From Shimia isoporae (GTDB taxonomy: Bacteria; Pseudomonadota; Alphaproteobacteria; Rhodobacterales; Rhodobacteraceae): DNA of 60,855 nucleotides. The DNA lies in assembly GCF_004346865.1 (NCBI RefSeq), contig NZ_SMGR01000007.1:1-60855 (forward strand), read 5' to 3'. Positions 25,621 through 34,892 of the stretch are shown in pieces. Positions within the stretch are counted from its first letter, which is position 1; the number at the start of each line of letters is the position of its first letter. Made by a program: the position numbers and the translations under genes. The notes under the pieces were generated by a model. It did no database searches, was not told the origin of the DNA, and saw only the letters and a list, made by a program, of their open reading frames with translations.

Positions 25621-26637
25621 ATGATCCACAAGAATTGGGCTGAATTGATCAAGCCGACCCAGCTTGAAGTAAAGCCGGGCAACGATCCCGCACGTCAGGC
25701 AACTGTGATTGCCGAACCGCTGGAGCGTGGCTTTGGTCTTACGCTGGGCAACGCGCTACGTCGCGTACTGATGAGCTCGCTGCAAGGCGCGGCCATCACT
25801 TCTGTTCAGATCGACAACGTCCTGCACGAGTTCTCCTCGGTTGCGGGCGTACGTGAAGATGTGACCGATGTTATCCTGAACCTCAAAGGCGTGAGCTTGC
25901 GCATGGAAGTTGAAGGCCCCAAGCGCCTTTCGATTTCTGCAAAAGGTCCGGGCGCCGTTACCGCTGGCGATATCTCCGACAGCGCCGGCATTGAAGTTCT
26001 GAACAAAGATCACGTGATCTGCCACCTTGACGATGGCGCCGACCTTTACGTCGAGCTGACAGTCAACACTGGCAAAGGCTACGTTTCCGCCGACAAGAAC
26101 AAGCCGGAAGATGCGCCGATCGGTTTGATGCCGATCGATGCGATCTATTCCCCGGTCAAGAAAGTGTCCTATGACGTGCAGCCGACCCGTGAAGGTCAGG
26201 TTCTGGACTATGACAAGCTGACCATGAAGATCGAAACCGATGGGTCCGTGACGCCAGAGGACGCGGTAGCTTTCGCCGCGCGCATTCTGCAGGATCAATT
26301 GTCGATCTTTGTGAACTTCGACGAGCCAGAATCTGCTGGACGTCAGGAAGAAGACGATGGCCTCGAGTTCAACCCGCTTCTGCTGAAGAAAGTGGACGAA
26401 CTGGAACTGTCCGTACGTTCAGCGAACTGCCTGAAGAACGACAACATCGTTTACATAGGCGATCTGATCCAGAAGACCGAAGCAGAAATGCTGCGCACGC
26501 CGAACTTCGGCCGCAAGTCACTTAACGAGATCAAAGAAGTTCTGTCTGGCATGGGGCTGCATCTTGGCATGGACGTCGAGGATTGGCCGCCGGACAACAT
26601 CGAAGATCTGGCGAAGAAGTTCGAAGACAACTTCTGA
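25621..26637 (+). CDS. rpoA: DNA-directed RNA polymerase alpha subunit
   Basis: RpoA, 338 residues, the assembly scaffold of RNA polymerase. The N-terminal domain ([20 protein letters not shown]) dimerises; the C-terminal domain (from about 250, ending with [11 protein letters not shown]) binds UP elements and activators. GGAGGG ends 4 nt before ATG 25621; an ATG 12 bp earlier is in frame but lies on the ribosome site. It is preceded by a 113-bp spacer after rpsK. Confidence 0.97.
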   Translation: MIHKNWAELIKPTQLEVKPGNDPARQATVIAEPLERGFGLTLGNALRRVLMSSLQGAAITSVQIDNVLHEFSSVAGVREDVTDVILNLKGVSLRMEVEGPKRLSISAKGPGAVTAGDISDSAGIEVLNKDHVICHLDDGADLYVELTVNTGKGYVSADKNKPEDAPIGLMPIDAIYSPVKKVSYDVQPTREGQVLDYDKLTMKIETDGSVTPEDAVAFAARILQDQLSIFVNFDEPESAGRQEEDDGLEFNPLLLKKVDELELSVRSANCLKNDNIVYIGDLIQKTEAEMLRTPNFGRKSLNEIKEVLSGMGLHLGMDVEDWPPDNIEDLAKKFEDNF

Positions 26638-26645
26638 GATTTTGT

Positions 26646-26665
26646 GGGCGAGGGTGACCTCGCCC
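26646..26665 (+). promoter_or_regulatory. GNRA hairpin between rpoA and rplQ
   Basis: GGGCGAGG-GTGA-CCTCGCCC, an 8-bp stem with a GTGA tetraloop, 8 nt after the rpoA stop. No T tract. It may stabilise the rpoA 3' end or set relative rplQ levels; function is inferred. Confidence 0.5.
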
Positions 26666-26726
26666 CCATCAATAAATGCCCGGGTAAGCCGGGGAAGATA
26701 TGGGCCTTCCGCCCCAAGGAGAGCCG

Positions 26727-26768
26727 GTGACACGCATCGCCGGCCAGACAAAGCAAAAACGCAAGTAG
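26727..26768 (+). CDS. Candidate 13-codon ORF between rpoA and rplQ
   Basis: A GTG-started ORF encoding [13 protein letters not shown], with AAGGAG 4 nt upstream. Its TAG overlaps the AGGAG ribosome site of rplQ (TAGGAGAAATGAAATG), so translating it would bring ribosomes to rplQ. The first residues resemble the S13 N-terminus (ARIAG). It could be a coupling leader peptide, a remnant, or chance. Translation is not proven. Confidence 0.35.
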   Translation: MTRIAGQTKQKRK

Positions 26769-26778
26769 GAGAAATGAA

Positions 26779-27198
26779 ATGCGTCACGCTCGTGGTTATC
26801 GCCGCCTGAACCGTACTCACGAACACCGTAAGGCACTTTTTGCCAACATGGCGGGTTCGTTGATTGAACATGAACAAATCAAGACCACCTTGCCGAAGGC
26901 CAAGGAACTGCGTCCGATCGTTGAAAAACTGATCACGCTGGCCAAACGCGGTGATCTGCATGCACGCCGTCAGGCTGCTGCGCGCCTTAAGGAAGACCAG
27001 TATGTCGCCAAGCTGTTTGACGTTCTTGGTCCGCGCTACGCTGACCGTCAGGGTGGATACATCCGCATCATGAAGGCGGGCTTCCGCTATGGTGACATGG
27101 CGCCGATGGCGATCATCGAATTCGTTGATCGTGACATTGACGCGAAAGGCGCAGCTGACAAAGCGCGCGTCGCGGCTGAAGAAGCTGCAGAAGAATAA
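26779..27198 (+). CDS. rplQ: 50S ribosomal protein L17
   Basis: L17, 139 residues, at the tunnel exit. [20 protein letters not shown] and [20 protein letters not shown] are typical. TAGGAG is 8-13 nt before the ATG. Last gene of the alpha block; a terminator follows. Confidence 0.97.
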   Translation: MRHARGYRRLNRTHEHRKALFANMAGSLIEHEQIKTTLPKAKELRPIVEKLITLAKRGDLHARRQAAARLKEDQYVAKLFDVLGPRYADRQGGYIRIMKAGFRYGDMAPMAIIEFVDRDIDAKGAADKARVAAEEAAEE

Positions 27199-27225
27199 GT
27201 CATTTTCGGTTCAGCCGAATGTGAG

Positions 27226-27254
27226 AAGCCCTGCCGGATCGGCGGGGCTTTTTT
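27226..27254 (+). terminator. Rho-independent terminator after rplQ
   Basis: AAGCCCTGCC pairs with GGCGGGGCTT (one TG wobble) around GGATC, followed by six T. Confidence 0.92.
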
Positions 27255-27302
27255 GTTGGCGAGCAATCCTGTGCCGAGTTCGGCATCGCTGGGTTGTGCC
27301 TG

Positions 27303-27331
27303 TTGAAATCACCAAGACGGTGCCGCATATC
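27303..27331 (+). promoter_or_regulatory. Candidate promoter of the Do-like protease gene
   Basis: TTGAAA (27303-27308), 17-nt spacer, CATATC (27326-27331). The -10 is weak; it fits position, just after the rplQ terminator and 28 nt before the gene. Confidence 0.4.
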
Positions 27332-27358
27332 CTGAGCACAGCAACAAAGGACCTACTT

Positions 27359-28741
27359 ATGCTCCGACCCCTCGCAATCGCTTTGTCGATGGCAATCGCC
27401 GTGCCCGCGGTGGCCGAGACCAGAATTCCCCAATCCCAAGCCGAAATCAGCCTTGGTTTTGCTCCACTAGTGAAGGAAGCCGCGCCGGCTGTGGTTAACA
27501 TTTACGCCAAACAAGTTGTGCAGGCCCGACAAAGTCCGTTTTCAGGAGACCCTTTCTTTGATCAGTTTTTCCGGAACTTCGGAAACACACGTCCGCAGGT
27601 ACAGAACTCTTTGGGTTCAGGGGTAATTCTGTCGCAAGACGGGATTGTTGTGTCCAACTATCATGTTGTGGGTATGTCTACCGACATCCGCGTTCAGCTA
27701 AAAGATCGTCGCGAATACAAGGCGAAGGTACTTTTGGCTGACGAAGAAAGCGATCTGGCAATCCTGCAAATAGAGAATGTGACTGACCTTCCGTTCTTGC
27801 GTTTGCGCAATAGCGACAGCGTAGAAGTAGGCGAGTTGGTTCTGGCAATCGGCAACCCATTTGGAGTTGGTCAGACTGTCACGTCAGGCATCGTGTCAGG
27901 CTTGGCAAGGTCTGGGGTCGCAACGGGCAACGCGCGGGGATACTTCCTGCAAACTGATGCGGCTATCAATCCGGGCAATTCAGGCGGTGCGCTGATTGAC
28001 GTGAACGGCGACCTTATTGGAATCAACACCTCTATTCTCACTCGCTCGGGTGGGTCCAACGGCATTGGTTTTGCTATTCCCTCAAAGCTGGTGGGACAAT
28101 TTGTTGATCAGGCACGACAGGGTTTTGATGGTTTTCAGCGCCCTTGGGCCGGAATGTTCGGGCAACCTGTAGACGCAGACATGGCGGACGGTCTTGGCCT
28201 CGACAGGCCGGGAGGCATTGTCGTTTCGGATCTGCATGAGGAGAGCCCATTCAAGGCTGCAGGGCTTGAAGCTGGAGACGTCATTCTTGAGGTGGAAGGA
28301 CAGCCGGTAAATACACCCGCTGAGATGGTTTTCCGCATGTCGGTGGTGGGTCTCGGACAGGAAGCGGATGTTCTGGTTGTGCGTGACGGTCAGGAAGCCA
28401 CATACGAAGTGGCTCTCAATCCGGCGCCAGAATCGCCAAGCCGCGAAACTGTTGAGGCGGGCAAACGATCTGCTATTCCAGGGCTCGTGATTTCCAACAT
28501 TAACCCTGCGGTCCTTGGCCAGTTCGGACTACCACTTAACGTCTCCGGAGTTGTTGTCGAAAATCCGGGTCCAGTCGGCGCGCGTTTGGGATTGAATGCC
28601 GGTGATGTATTGCGGGCAGTAGACGGGCAAGAGGTCACCACAACCAAAGAGGCGGATCAGGCTTTGCGCAAGGCAAGTAAACGGCTTACGCTTGAGGTTC
28701 AGCGCGGCACGCAACGTGTCGTTATGCGTTTCAGACTCTGA
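27359..28741 (+). CDS. degQ: Do-like periplasmic serine protease (DegP/DegQ family)
   Basis: A 460-residue envelope quality-control protease/chaperone. Residues 1-19 are a signal peptide (cleavage after AVA). The trypsin-like domain has His102 (SNYHVV), Asp132 (ESDLAI) and Ser208 (NPGNSGGAL). Two PDZ domains follow (about 250-345 and 370-455). The start has AAAGGA upstream; a longer frame into rplQ is rejected because it would remove the signal peptide from the N-terminus. DegP, DegQ and MucD cannot be separated from sequence alone. The rarA gene follows after 5 bp. Confidence 0.93.
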   Translation: MLRPLAIALSMAIAVPAVAETRIPQSQAEISLGFAPLVKEAAPAVVNIYAKQVVQARQSPFSGDPFFDQFFRNFGNTRPQVQNSLGSGVILSQDGIVVSNYHVVGMSTDIRVQLKDRREYKAKVLLADEESDLAILQIENVTDLPFLRLRNSDSVEVGELVLAIGNPFGVGQTVTSGIVSGLARSGVATGNARGYFLQTDAAINPGNSGGALIDVNGDLIGINTSILTRSGGSNGIGFAIPSKLVGQFVDQARQGFDGFQRPWAGMFGQPVDADMADGLGLDRPGGIVVSDLHEESPFKAAGLEAGDVILEVEGQPVNTPAEMVFRMSVVGLGQEADVLVVRDGQEATYEVALNPAPESPSRETVEAGKRSAIPGLVISNINPAVLGQFGLPLNVSGVVVENPGPVGARLGLNAGDVLRAVDGQEVTTTKEADQALRKASKRLTLEVQRGTQRVVMRFRL

Positions 28742-28746
28742 GGGCT

Positions 28747-30075
28747 ATGGCCGATCTTTTTGACCTACCAGACTCCGGAAACGGATCGAACGAGGGCGCG
28801 AGCGAAAGCTCTGCGCCCCGTCCTCTGGCTGATCGTCTGCGTCCCAAAACTCTTGGCGAGGTCATCGGTCAAGAGCAAGTTTTGGGACCCGACGCTCCGC
28901 TGGGGGTGATGTTGTCGTCAGGTTCTTTGTCGTCCCTGATCTTCTGGGGGCCGCCCGGGGTCGGAAAAACGACGATTGCTCGGCTGCTTGCGGACGAAAC
29001 GGATCTGCACTTCGTACAAATCAGCGCGATATTTACGGGCGTGCCGGAACTCCGCAAAGTATTTGAGGCTGCAAAAGCACGCCGGACAAACGGCAAAGGC
29101 ACCCTTCTTTTTGTTGACGAAATTCACCGGTTCAACAAAGCACAACAGGATGGCTTCTTACCTTATATGGAAGACGGCACGATCCTTCTTGTTGGCGCGA
29201 CGACCGAGAACCCATCTTTCGAACTCAATGCCGCGGTATTGAGCCGATCTCAGGTGCTTGTCCTAGAACGTCTTAGTCTTGCCGATCTTGAGCGTTTGGC
29301 ACAACGGTCCGAGCGAGAACTTAACAGGGTTTTGCCCTTGGATGGCCCGGCCAGAGAGGCTTTGCTGGAGATGGCCGATGGCGACGGCCGGGCTCTCCTT
29401 AACTTGATCGAACAGGTCATGGCTTGGCGTGTAGATGGCAAGCTTGATACCGATGCTCTGTCCACGCGCCTTATGCGCCGTGCTGCGAAGTACGACAAAG
29501 CCGGCGAAGAGCACTACAACCTGATTTCCGCGCTGCATAAATCGGTTCGTGGGTCTGACCCTGATGCGGCGCTCTATTGGTTTGCGCGAATGCTGGAGGG
29601 CGGGGAGGATCCCCGATTTCTGGCTCGGCGGATCACGCGCATGGCTTGTGAGGATATCGCGCTGGCGGATCCCCAGGCTCAGGGCATTTGCCTGAATGCT
29701 TGGGAAACATACGAACGCCTAGGCAGTCCAGAGGGAGAGTTGGCGTTGGCTCAAGCGGTTATTTATCTTGCTTTGGCGCCCAAAACCAATGCCGGCTATG
29801 TGGCCTACAAGGAAGCTCGCCGTATGGCAAAAAAAACTGGGTCAGAGCCGCCTCCGAAACACATTCTCAACGCACCGACGCAGTTGATGGCAGAGCAGGG
29901 ATATGGTGCGGGGTATGAATACGACCACGACGCCGAAGGGGGTTTTTCCGGTCAAAACTATTTCCCGGAGGGGATCAAGCGTCCAGTTTTGTATGCTCCG
30001 GTTGAGCGCGGCTTCGAGCGGGAACTCAAACGGCGATTGGACTATTTCAGTAGCCAAAGATTGAAAAAACAGTAG
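28747..30075 (+). CDS. rarA: Replication-associated recombination protein A (MgsA/RarA)
   Basis: A 442-residue AAA+ ATPase acting at stalled replication forks. Walker A GPPGVGKT is 68-75, Walker B FVDEIHRF is 122-129, with sensor region GATTENPSF; the C-terminal tetramerisation region includes RRITRMACEDIALADPQA. It starts 5 bp after the protease stop and is followed by crcB after 9 bp, so it is in an operon. Confidence 0.95.
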   Translation: MADLFDLPDSGNGSNEGASESSAPRPLADRLRPKTLGEVIGQEQVLGPDAPLGVMLSSGSLSSLIFWGPPGVGKTTIARLLADETDLHFVQISAIFTGVPELRKVFEAAKARRTNGKGTLLFVDEIHRFNKAQQDGFLPYMEDGTILLVGATTENPSFELNAAVLSRSQVLVLERLSLADLERLAQRSERELNRVLPLDGPAREALLEMADGDGRALLNLIEQVMAWRVDGKLDTDALSTRLMRRAAKYDKAGEEHYNLISALHKSVRGSDPDAALYWFARMLEGGEDPRFLARRITRMACEDIALADPQAQGICLNAWETYERLGSPEGELALAQAVIYLALAPKTNAGYVAYKEARRMAKKTGSEPPPKHILNAPTQLMAEQGYGAGYEYDHDAEGGFSGQNYFPEGIKRPVLYAPVERGFERELKRRLDYFSSQRLKKQ

Positions 30076-30084
30076 GAGCGATCC

Positions 30085-30471
30085 GTGCTGAGCGTTGCAT
30101 ATGTGGCTTTGGGCGGCGCCGTAGGCGCGGCGTTGCGATATCTTGTCGGCCTGAGCATTGTACGTGCGATAGGCCCGAGCGCTTTGAGCGGCTTCCCTAT
30201 CGCGATAATCACGGTGAATGTGATTGGCTCATTTTTGATGGGCGTTTTCGTGGTTGCAGCAGCACAGAGAGGACTTACGCATTTTTCGCCGCTGGTCATG
30301 ACCGGGCTTTTGGGCGGCTTTACAACCTTCTCGGCGTTTTCACTTGAGACAGTCACGCTGATTGAGCGTGGACAATGGGGCGCGGCTGGTGTTTATGTCG
30401 CGCTTTCCGTTGTTGGATCGGTGGGAGCTCTGTTTCTTGGAGTTCTTGTCGCACGTGGAGTGTTTGCATGA
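30085..30471 (+). CDS. crcB: Fluoride exporter CrcB (Fluc)
   Basis: A 128-residue four-helix membrane protein; Fluc channels are dual-topology dimers expelling fluoride. GGAVGAALRY, NVIGSFLMG and GGFTTFSAFSLE are family signatures, including the conserved Asn and Phe positions. The start is GTG with TAGGAG upstream. No fluoride riboswitch is visible because the gene sits inside an operon. Its stop overlaps the next start (ATGA). Confidence 0.94.
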   Translation: MLSVAYVALGGAVGAALRYLVGLSIVRAIGPSALSGFPIAIITVNVIGSFLMGVFVVAAAQRGLTHFSPLVMTGLLGGFTTFSAFSLETVTLIERGQWGAAGVYVALSVVGSVGALFLGVLVARGVFA

Positions 30472-31514
30472 GCCGGGTTCAGACCATCACTATCGAAGAA
30501 GCCGATGCAGACCAGCGCCTCGATCGCTGGTTCAAGCGGGTGTTTTCCCACGTGGGTCAGGGGCGCATCGAAAAGATGTGTCGAAAAGGCGAAATCCGAG
30601 TCAACGGCGGACGGGTGAAGGCATCGACTCGCTTGGAAACCGGCGATGAAATTCGCGTACCTCCGCTACCTGCCCCGGGCGAATTGGCTGCGCGACCAAT
30701 AAACACGCGTGTGTCCGACAAAGACGCCAAGATGATCCGTGATTGCGTAATCTACAAGGATGATCATGTCATAGCCTTGAACAAACCGCCCGGGTTGCCA
30801 ACGCAAGGCGGTAGCAAACAAAGCAAACACGTGGACGGTTTGTCGGAAGTTTTGAAGTTTGAACTGGACGAGAAGCCGCGCCTTGTTCACCGCCTCGACA
30901 AAGACACATCCGGTGTCCTTTTGCTGGCGCGCACTCGCAAGGCGGCGCAGGCGCTAACGGCAGCTCTGCGTCACAAAGAAACCCGCAAAATCTATTGGGC
31001 GGTCGTTGCGGGGGTGCCGACTCCCTATCTGGGCGAAATCAAATACGGTCTTGTCAAAGCTCCCGGACACGGGCGTCGCGGCGAAGGTGAAAAGATGCAC
31101 GCTGTTCACCCCAGGGACATTGATGCCACGCCGGGTGCTAAGCGTGCGCACACTCAATATGCAACGCTATATCGTGTGGCGAGTCGTGCAAGCTGGGTGG
31201 CGATGGAGCCTCTCACGGGTCGCACGCATCAGCTACGCGCGCATATGGCGGAGATTGGTCATCCAATCATTGGAGACGGTAAATATGGCGGCTCTGGTCA
31301 AGAAAACCTCGGCGACGGCTGGGGAGCACAACTAGGCGGCATTATTTCCAACAAATTACATCTTCACGCCAGAACAATGGCATTTGAGCATCCCGAGACC
31401 CGCAAACCGGTTACTATTCATGCGGATCTCCCGCCTCATATGGCTTTGACATGGGAGACGTTCGGCTGGACCCCTGATCTTGCTTCGGATGATCCTTTCG
31501 AGGAGTTGCGCTGA
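30468..31514 (+). CDS. rluC: RluA-family 23S rRNA pseudouridine synthase (RluC-like)
   Basis: A 348-residue enzyme with an N-terminal S4 RNA-binding domain (about 16-65) and a pseudouridine synthase domain. The catalytic Asp144 lies in HRLDKDTSG. RluC (positions 955/2504/2580 in E. coli numbering) is the best guess over RluD from the S4 layout, but paralogues are hard to separate. The start is the ATG overlapping the crcB stop by 4 bp; the upstream open frame runs through crcB. Confidence 0.88.
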   Translation: MSRVQTITIEEADADQRLDRWFKRVFSHVGQGRIEKMCRKGEIRVNGGRVKASTRLETGDEIRVPPLPAPGELAARPINTRVSDKDAKMIRDCVIYKDDHVIALNKPPGLPTQGGSKQSKHVDGLSEVLKFELDEKPRLVHRLDKDTSGVLLLARTRKAAQALTAALRHKETRKIYWAVVAGVPTPYLGEIKYGLVKAPGHGRRGEGEKMHAVHPRDIDATPGAKRAHTQYATLYRVASRASWVAMEPLTGRTHQLRAHMAEIGHPIIGDGKYGGSGQENLGDGWGAQLGGIISNKLHLHARTMAFEHPETRKPVTIHADLPPHMALTWETFGWTPDLASDDPFEELR

Positions 31515-31611
31515 CCTGATTGAATTGTTGACTGGTCTGAAACCGTATCCATGTGTCATTGTTTCGGTACCTACAAGCTTTGTATTTCAGTCAACATTTC
31601 AGGGAGGCATC

Positions 31612-32109
31612 ATGCCCGCAGTTTCATTCTCCCACATCGGGATAACAGTTCCAGACCTTGATAAGGCAGTCGAGTTTTACACTCGGGCTTTCGATCTTTA
31701 CCTGTTGATGCCTCCGAGCGAGGTTTTGCAGGATGATAGCGCGATCGGGGAAATGTGCGATGACGTATTTGGCCCCGGGTGGGGGCGTTTTCGGATTGCG
31801 CATTTGTCGACCGCGGACGGGATCGGCATTGAACTTTTCGAGTTTCCCAAGACTGATGATGCGCCGCCGCCGTTTGAATATTGGAAACCAGGAATTTTCC
31901 ACTTTTGTTTGCAAGACAGCGACATGGAGGCGCGGATCAGTCGCATTGAAGAGCTTGGCGGGAAGCAAAGAATGGAAAGGGTGCGGTACTATTATCCAGA
32001 TGAAAAACCCTACCGCATGGTCTATTGCGAGGACCCGTTCGGCAATATCATCGAACTCTATAGCCACTCTTATGAATTGACCTATTCGAGTGGCGCATAC
32101 ACCGGCTGA
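31612..32109 (+). CDS. VOC-superfamily protein (glyoxalase-like)
   Basis: A 165-residue protein with the paired beta-alpha-beta-beta-beta VOC fold. Candidate metal ligands are His8 (SHIGITVPD), Glu in IELFEF, His in GIFHFCL and Glu in GNIIELYSH, matching glyoxalase/extradiol-type positions. AGGGAGG precedes the ATG. It could be a lactoylglutathione lyase-like enzyme, epimerase or dioxygenase; the substrate cannot be inferred. Confidence 0.82.
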   Translation: MPAVSFSHIGITVPDLDKAVEFYTRAFDLYLLMPPSEVLQDDSAIGEMCDDVFGPGWGRFRIAHLSTADGIGIELFEFPKTDDAPPPFEYWKPGIFHFCLQDSDMEARISRIEELGGKQRMERVRYYYPDEKPYRMVYCEDPFGNIIELYSHSYELTYSSGAYTG

Positions 32110-32166
32110 GCTTGACCTCCTTGCCTCGCCGTGATGAAGCACCATCACAACGCGAAGGTACAGAAC

Positions 32167-32844
32167 ATGCGGCTCAAATTGGTCATCTTTGATGTGGACG
32201 GCACTCTGGTAGATAGCCAGGCCGACATTCTTGGGTCAATGAACGGAGCATTCGAGGCGCAGGGACTGAAAACCCCGGATCGTGAAGCGATCTTGGGAAT
32301 TGTAGGCCTGTCTCTGGATGTCGCCATGCTGAAGCTTGCACCGCAGGCAGGAACGGCTGTACGGGCAGAACTGGTGGAAGGTTACAAGCGGACGTACATG
32401 CAACGCAGAGAAGCAGTTGGCACCAAAGAGAGTTCGCCGTTATATCCCGGAGCGCGTGCTGCCTTGGACCGCTTGAGGGCGCGGGACGATATTTTGCTGG
32501 GGGTTGCGACGGGGAAATCGCGTCGCGGACTGGACAAGTTGATCGAAGGGCACGGACTGGATGGGTACTTTCAAACTCGTCAAGTTGCGGACGATCATCC
32601 CAGCAAACCGCATCCTTCAATGATTTTCGCTGCCTTGTCGGAGACAGGTATGGAGCATGTTGATGCCGTCATGGTAGGAGACACCTCCTATGACATGGAC
32701 ATGGCACAAGCCGCTGGGGTTGCGGGGCTTGGGGTTAGTTGGGGGTACCATCCGGCGAGTGCATTGAAGAGCGCCCGCGCGATGGTTGATGACTTTTCCG
32801 CGCTGGACGAAGCGCTGGGCCAATTATTCGGAGAAACAGCATGA
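32167..32844 (+). CDS. HAD-superfamily hydrolase (phosphoglycolate phosphatase-like)
   Basis: A 225-residue HAD subfamily IA phosphatase. The nucleophile motif IFDVDGTLVDS (Asp9, Asp11) is N-terminal; motif II is in GVATGKSRRGL and the metal-binding motif is VMVGDTSYDMDMA. Its cap resembles Gph/PpaX. An ATG 12 codons earlier exists but GAAGG is better placed before this one. It overlaps the ATP12 gene by 4 bp. Confidence 0.88.
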   Translation: MRLKLVIFDVDGTLVDSQADILGSMNGAFEAQGLKTPDREAILGIVGLSLDVAMLKLAPQAGTAVRAELVEGYKRTYMQRREAVGTKESSPLYPGARAALDRLRARDDILLGVATGKSRRGLDKLIEGHGLDGYFQTRQVADDHPSKPHPSMIFAALSETGMEHVDAVMVGDTSYDMDMAQAAGVAGLGVSWGYHPASALKSARAMVDDFSALDEALGQLFGETA

Positions 32845-33551
32845 GTGGCTGGGCAAAGAAACGGTTCTGGAAAGAAACGTCGGTGGAAGACGTAGCTGGC
32901 GGTTTTGGCATTGCGTTGGATGGGCGTACTGTAAAGACGCCTGCCAAAGCTGCACTGGTGTTGCCGACAAGGGCGATGGCTGAGGCCGTCGCCGCAGAAT
33001 GGGACGCGCAAGTAGACGAGATCGACCCGAACACCATGCCGGTCACGCGCTCTGCGAATGCCGCTATCGACAAAGTCGCCGTCCAACACGCTGAAGTTGC
33101 CGATATGATTGCCGAATATGGCGGCACTGATTTGCTGTGCTACCGCGCAACTTCACCGGAAGAACTGGTCGCCCGGCAAGTCGCTGGTTGGGACCCAATG
33201 CTCGATTGGGCAGCGCAGGAATTTGGCGCACGTTTGGAGGCGGTTGCAGGCGTGATGCATCATGCTCAGGAAGAGACGACGCTCGAAGTTCTCAAGGCTG
33301 CGGTGCACGAGTTGAATGCCTTCGAGTTGGCTGCGTTCCACGACATTGTGGGGCTTTCAGGATCGTTGATTCTCGGATTCGCGGCACTCCGAGGTGGGCG
33401 TGATCCAGAGGAAATCTGGCGCCTTTCGCAGATCGATGAGCAGTGGCAGGAAGATCAATGGGGCGCGGATGAAGAGGCAACGCGGGAGCGAGAGATCAAA
33501 TATGAAGCGTTCCTACACGCAAATCGCTTTTATAAACTGGCGCAAAATTAA
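32841..33551 (+). CDS. ATP12-family F1-ATPase assembly chaperone
   Basis: A 236-residue protein matching ATP12, which in mitochondria binds free F1 alpha subunits; alphaproteobacterial homologues are thought to serve the same role. Features: KRFWKETSVEDVAGGFGIALDGR near the N-terminus, PTRAMAEAVAAEWDAQ, and ATSPEELVARQVAGWDP. Presence supports an alphaproteobacterial host. Coupled to the HAD gene by an ATGA overlap. Confidence 0.92.
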   Translation: MSGWAKKRFWKETSVEDVAGGFGIALDGRTVKTPAKAALVLPTRAMAEAVAAEWDAQVDEIDPNTMPVTRSANAAIDKVAVQHAEVADMIAEYGGTDLLCYRATSPEELVARQVAGWDPMLDWAAQEFGARLEAVAGVMHHAQEETTLEVLKAAVHELNAFELAAFHDIVGLSGSLILGFAALRGGRDPEEIWRLSQIDEQWQEDQWGADEEATREREIKYEAFLHANRFYKLAQN

Positions 33552-33713
33552 CAAATTAGCCTTTCTTTCCGAACGATTTGCCTCTCGTGCGGCCAACGAT
33601 TGAATCCCGTTATGGACCTCTTGACGTTTGGCGATGAATGCGCCCAAACTGCCCATGATGAGAGGGGGGTGTAATCCTTGATCATCTTTATGGCCGGGAG
33701 TGGCCTACTAAAA

Positions 33714-33731
33714 CCGCCTGTAAAATGGCGG
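33714..33731 (+). promoter_or_regulatory. Hairpin just upstream of aapJ
   Basis: CCGCC-TGTAAAAT-GGCGG ends 20 nt before the aapJ start. It may influence translation or stability of the abundant aapJ message. No clear promoter was identified in the 200-bp gap. Confidence 0.35.
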
Positions 33732-33751
33732 GTAATCAGGAAGAGGTAAAA

Positions 33752-34768
33752 ATGAAAAAATCCGTATTCTTTGGTGCGCTGACTGTTGCTGGCCTGGCGG
33801 CCGGTGCGGCTGCTGCTGGCACGCTGGATGACGTGAAAGCACGCGGCAAGCTGAACTGCGGCGTAACCACCGGTCTGGTCGGCTTCGCAGCCCCGGACGC
33901 GAACGGCGAGTGGATGGGCTTCGACGTTGGCGTTTGCCGCGCAGTTGCAGCTGCTGTTCTGGGCGACCCGAAAGCCGTTGAGTTCGTACCGACAACCGGT
34001 AAGACACGCTTCACCGCGCTGGCTTCCGGCGAAATCGACATGCTGGCTCGTAACACCACATGGACATTCAGCCGCGACGTCGACCTGAAGTTCACCTTCG
34101 TAGGCGTGAACTATTATGACGGTCAGGGCTTCATGGTCCCGAAAGAGCTTGGCGTGTCTTCGGCGAAAGAGCTGGACGGCGCAACCGTTTGTATCCAGAC
34201 CGGCACAACCACCGAGCTGAACCTGGCGGACTTCTTCCGCTCCAACAACATCAGCTACGAGCCGGTTCCGATCGAAACCAACGCCGAAGCACAGCAGCAG
34301 TACCTTGCAGGTGCTTGCGACGTGTACACCACTGACGCATCTGGTCTGGCGGCTACCCGCGCGACCTTCGAAGATCCGTCCGCACACGTTCTGCTTCCGG
34401 AAATCATTTCCAAAGAGCCTCTCGGCCCACTGGTTCGTCATGGCGACGACAACTGGGGTGACGTGGTTCGCTGGTCCCTGAACGCTCTGATCACAGCAGA
34501 AGAGCTGGGTGTGACCTCCGCAAACATCGGCGAGATGGCTGCAGGCACCAACAATCCTGAAGTGAACCGCCTTCTGGGCACCGAAGGCAACCTGGGCGAG
34601 ATGCTCGGTCTGGATGCCGGTTGGGCCAAAGCAGCCATCATGGCTGGCGGTAACTACGGTGAGCTGTTTGAAGGCAACATCGGCGAGTCCACCCCGATCG
34701 GTCTGGCCCGTGGCCTGAACGCTCAGTGGACCAATGGCGGCCTGATCTACTCTCCGCCCTTCCGCTAA
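33752..34768 (+). CDS. aapJ: General L-amino acid ABC transporter, substrate-binding protein
   Basis: A 338-residue periplasmic binding protein of the Aap system, which takes up many L-amino acids. Residues 1-22 are the signal peptide (LAAGAAAAG). TLDDVKARGKLNCGVTTGLVGFA and GFDVGVCRAVAAAVLGD match SBP family 3. AGGAAGAGG precedes the ATG; a start nine codons earlier would spoil the signal peptide. It has a distinctly regular codon use (CTG, CGC, GAA), expected for a highly expressed protein. A hairpin terminator separates it from aapQ. Confidence 0.95.
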   Translation: MKKSVFFGALTVAGLAAGAAAAGTLDDVKARGKLNCGVTTGLVGFAAPDANGEWMGFDVGVCRAVAAAVLGDPKAVEFVPTTGKTRFTALASGEIDMLARNTTWTFSRDVDLKFTFVGVNYYDGQGFMVPKELGVSSAKELDGATVCIQTGTTTELNLADFFRSNNISYEPVPIETNAEAQQQYLAGACDVYTTDASGLAATRATFEDPSAHVLLPEIISKEPLGPLVRHGDDNWGDVVRWSLNALITAEELGVTSANIGEMAAGTNNPEVNRLLGTEGNLGEMLGLDAGWAKAAIMAGGNYGELFEGNIGESTPIGLARGLNAQWTNGGLIYSPPFR

Positions 34769-34779
34769 ACACATCACGG

Positions 34780-34809
34780 AAAGGGCGCGGTTGATAGCCG
34801 CGCCCTTTT
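34780..34809 (+). terminator. Attenuating terminator between aapJ and aapQ
   Basis: AAAGGGCGCGG pairs with CCGCGCCCTTT around TTGATAG, followed by TTTTC. Partial termination here would make binding protein in excess of permeases, a common design in ABC operons. Confidence 0.85.
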
Positions 34810-34892
34810 CGCATCTGCGACCTCAGCAATAATAATCGGCCGGACGCGTGGGGCGTCACAAAAACAAGGCCGAGCAACGGGGAAGATCCTAC

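Noticed and set aside
33548..34777. 409-codon antisense frame over aapJ
   Set aside because: aapJ has strong codon bias and a clear family; the antisense translation is low-complexity in His/Cys and unrecognisable.
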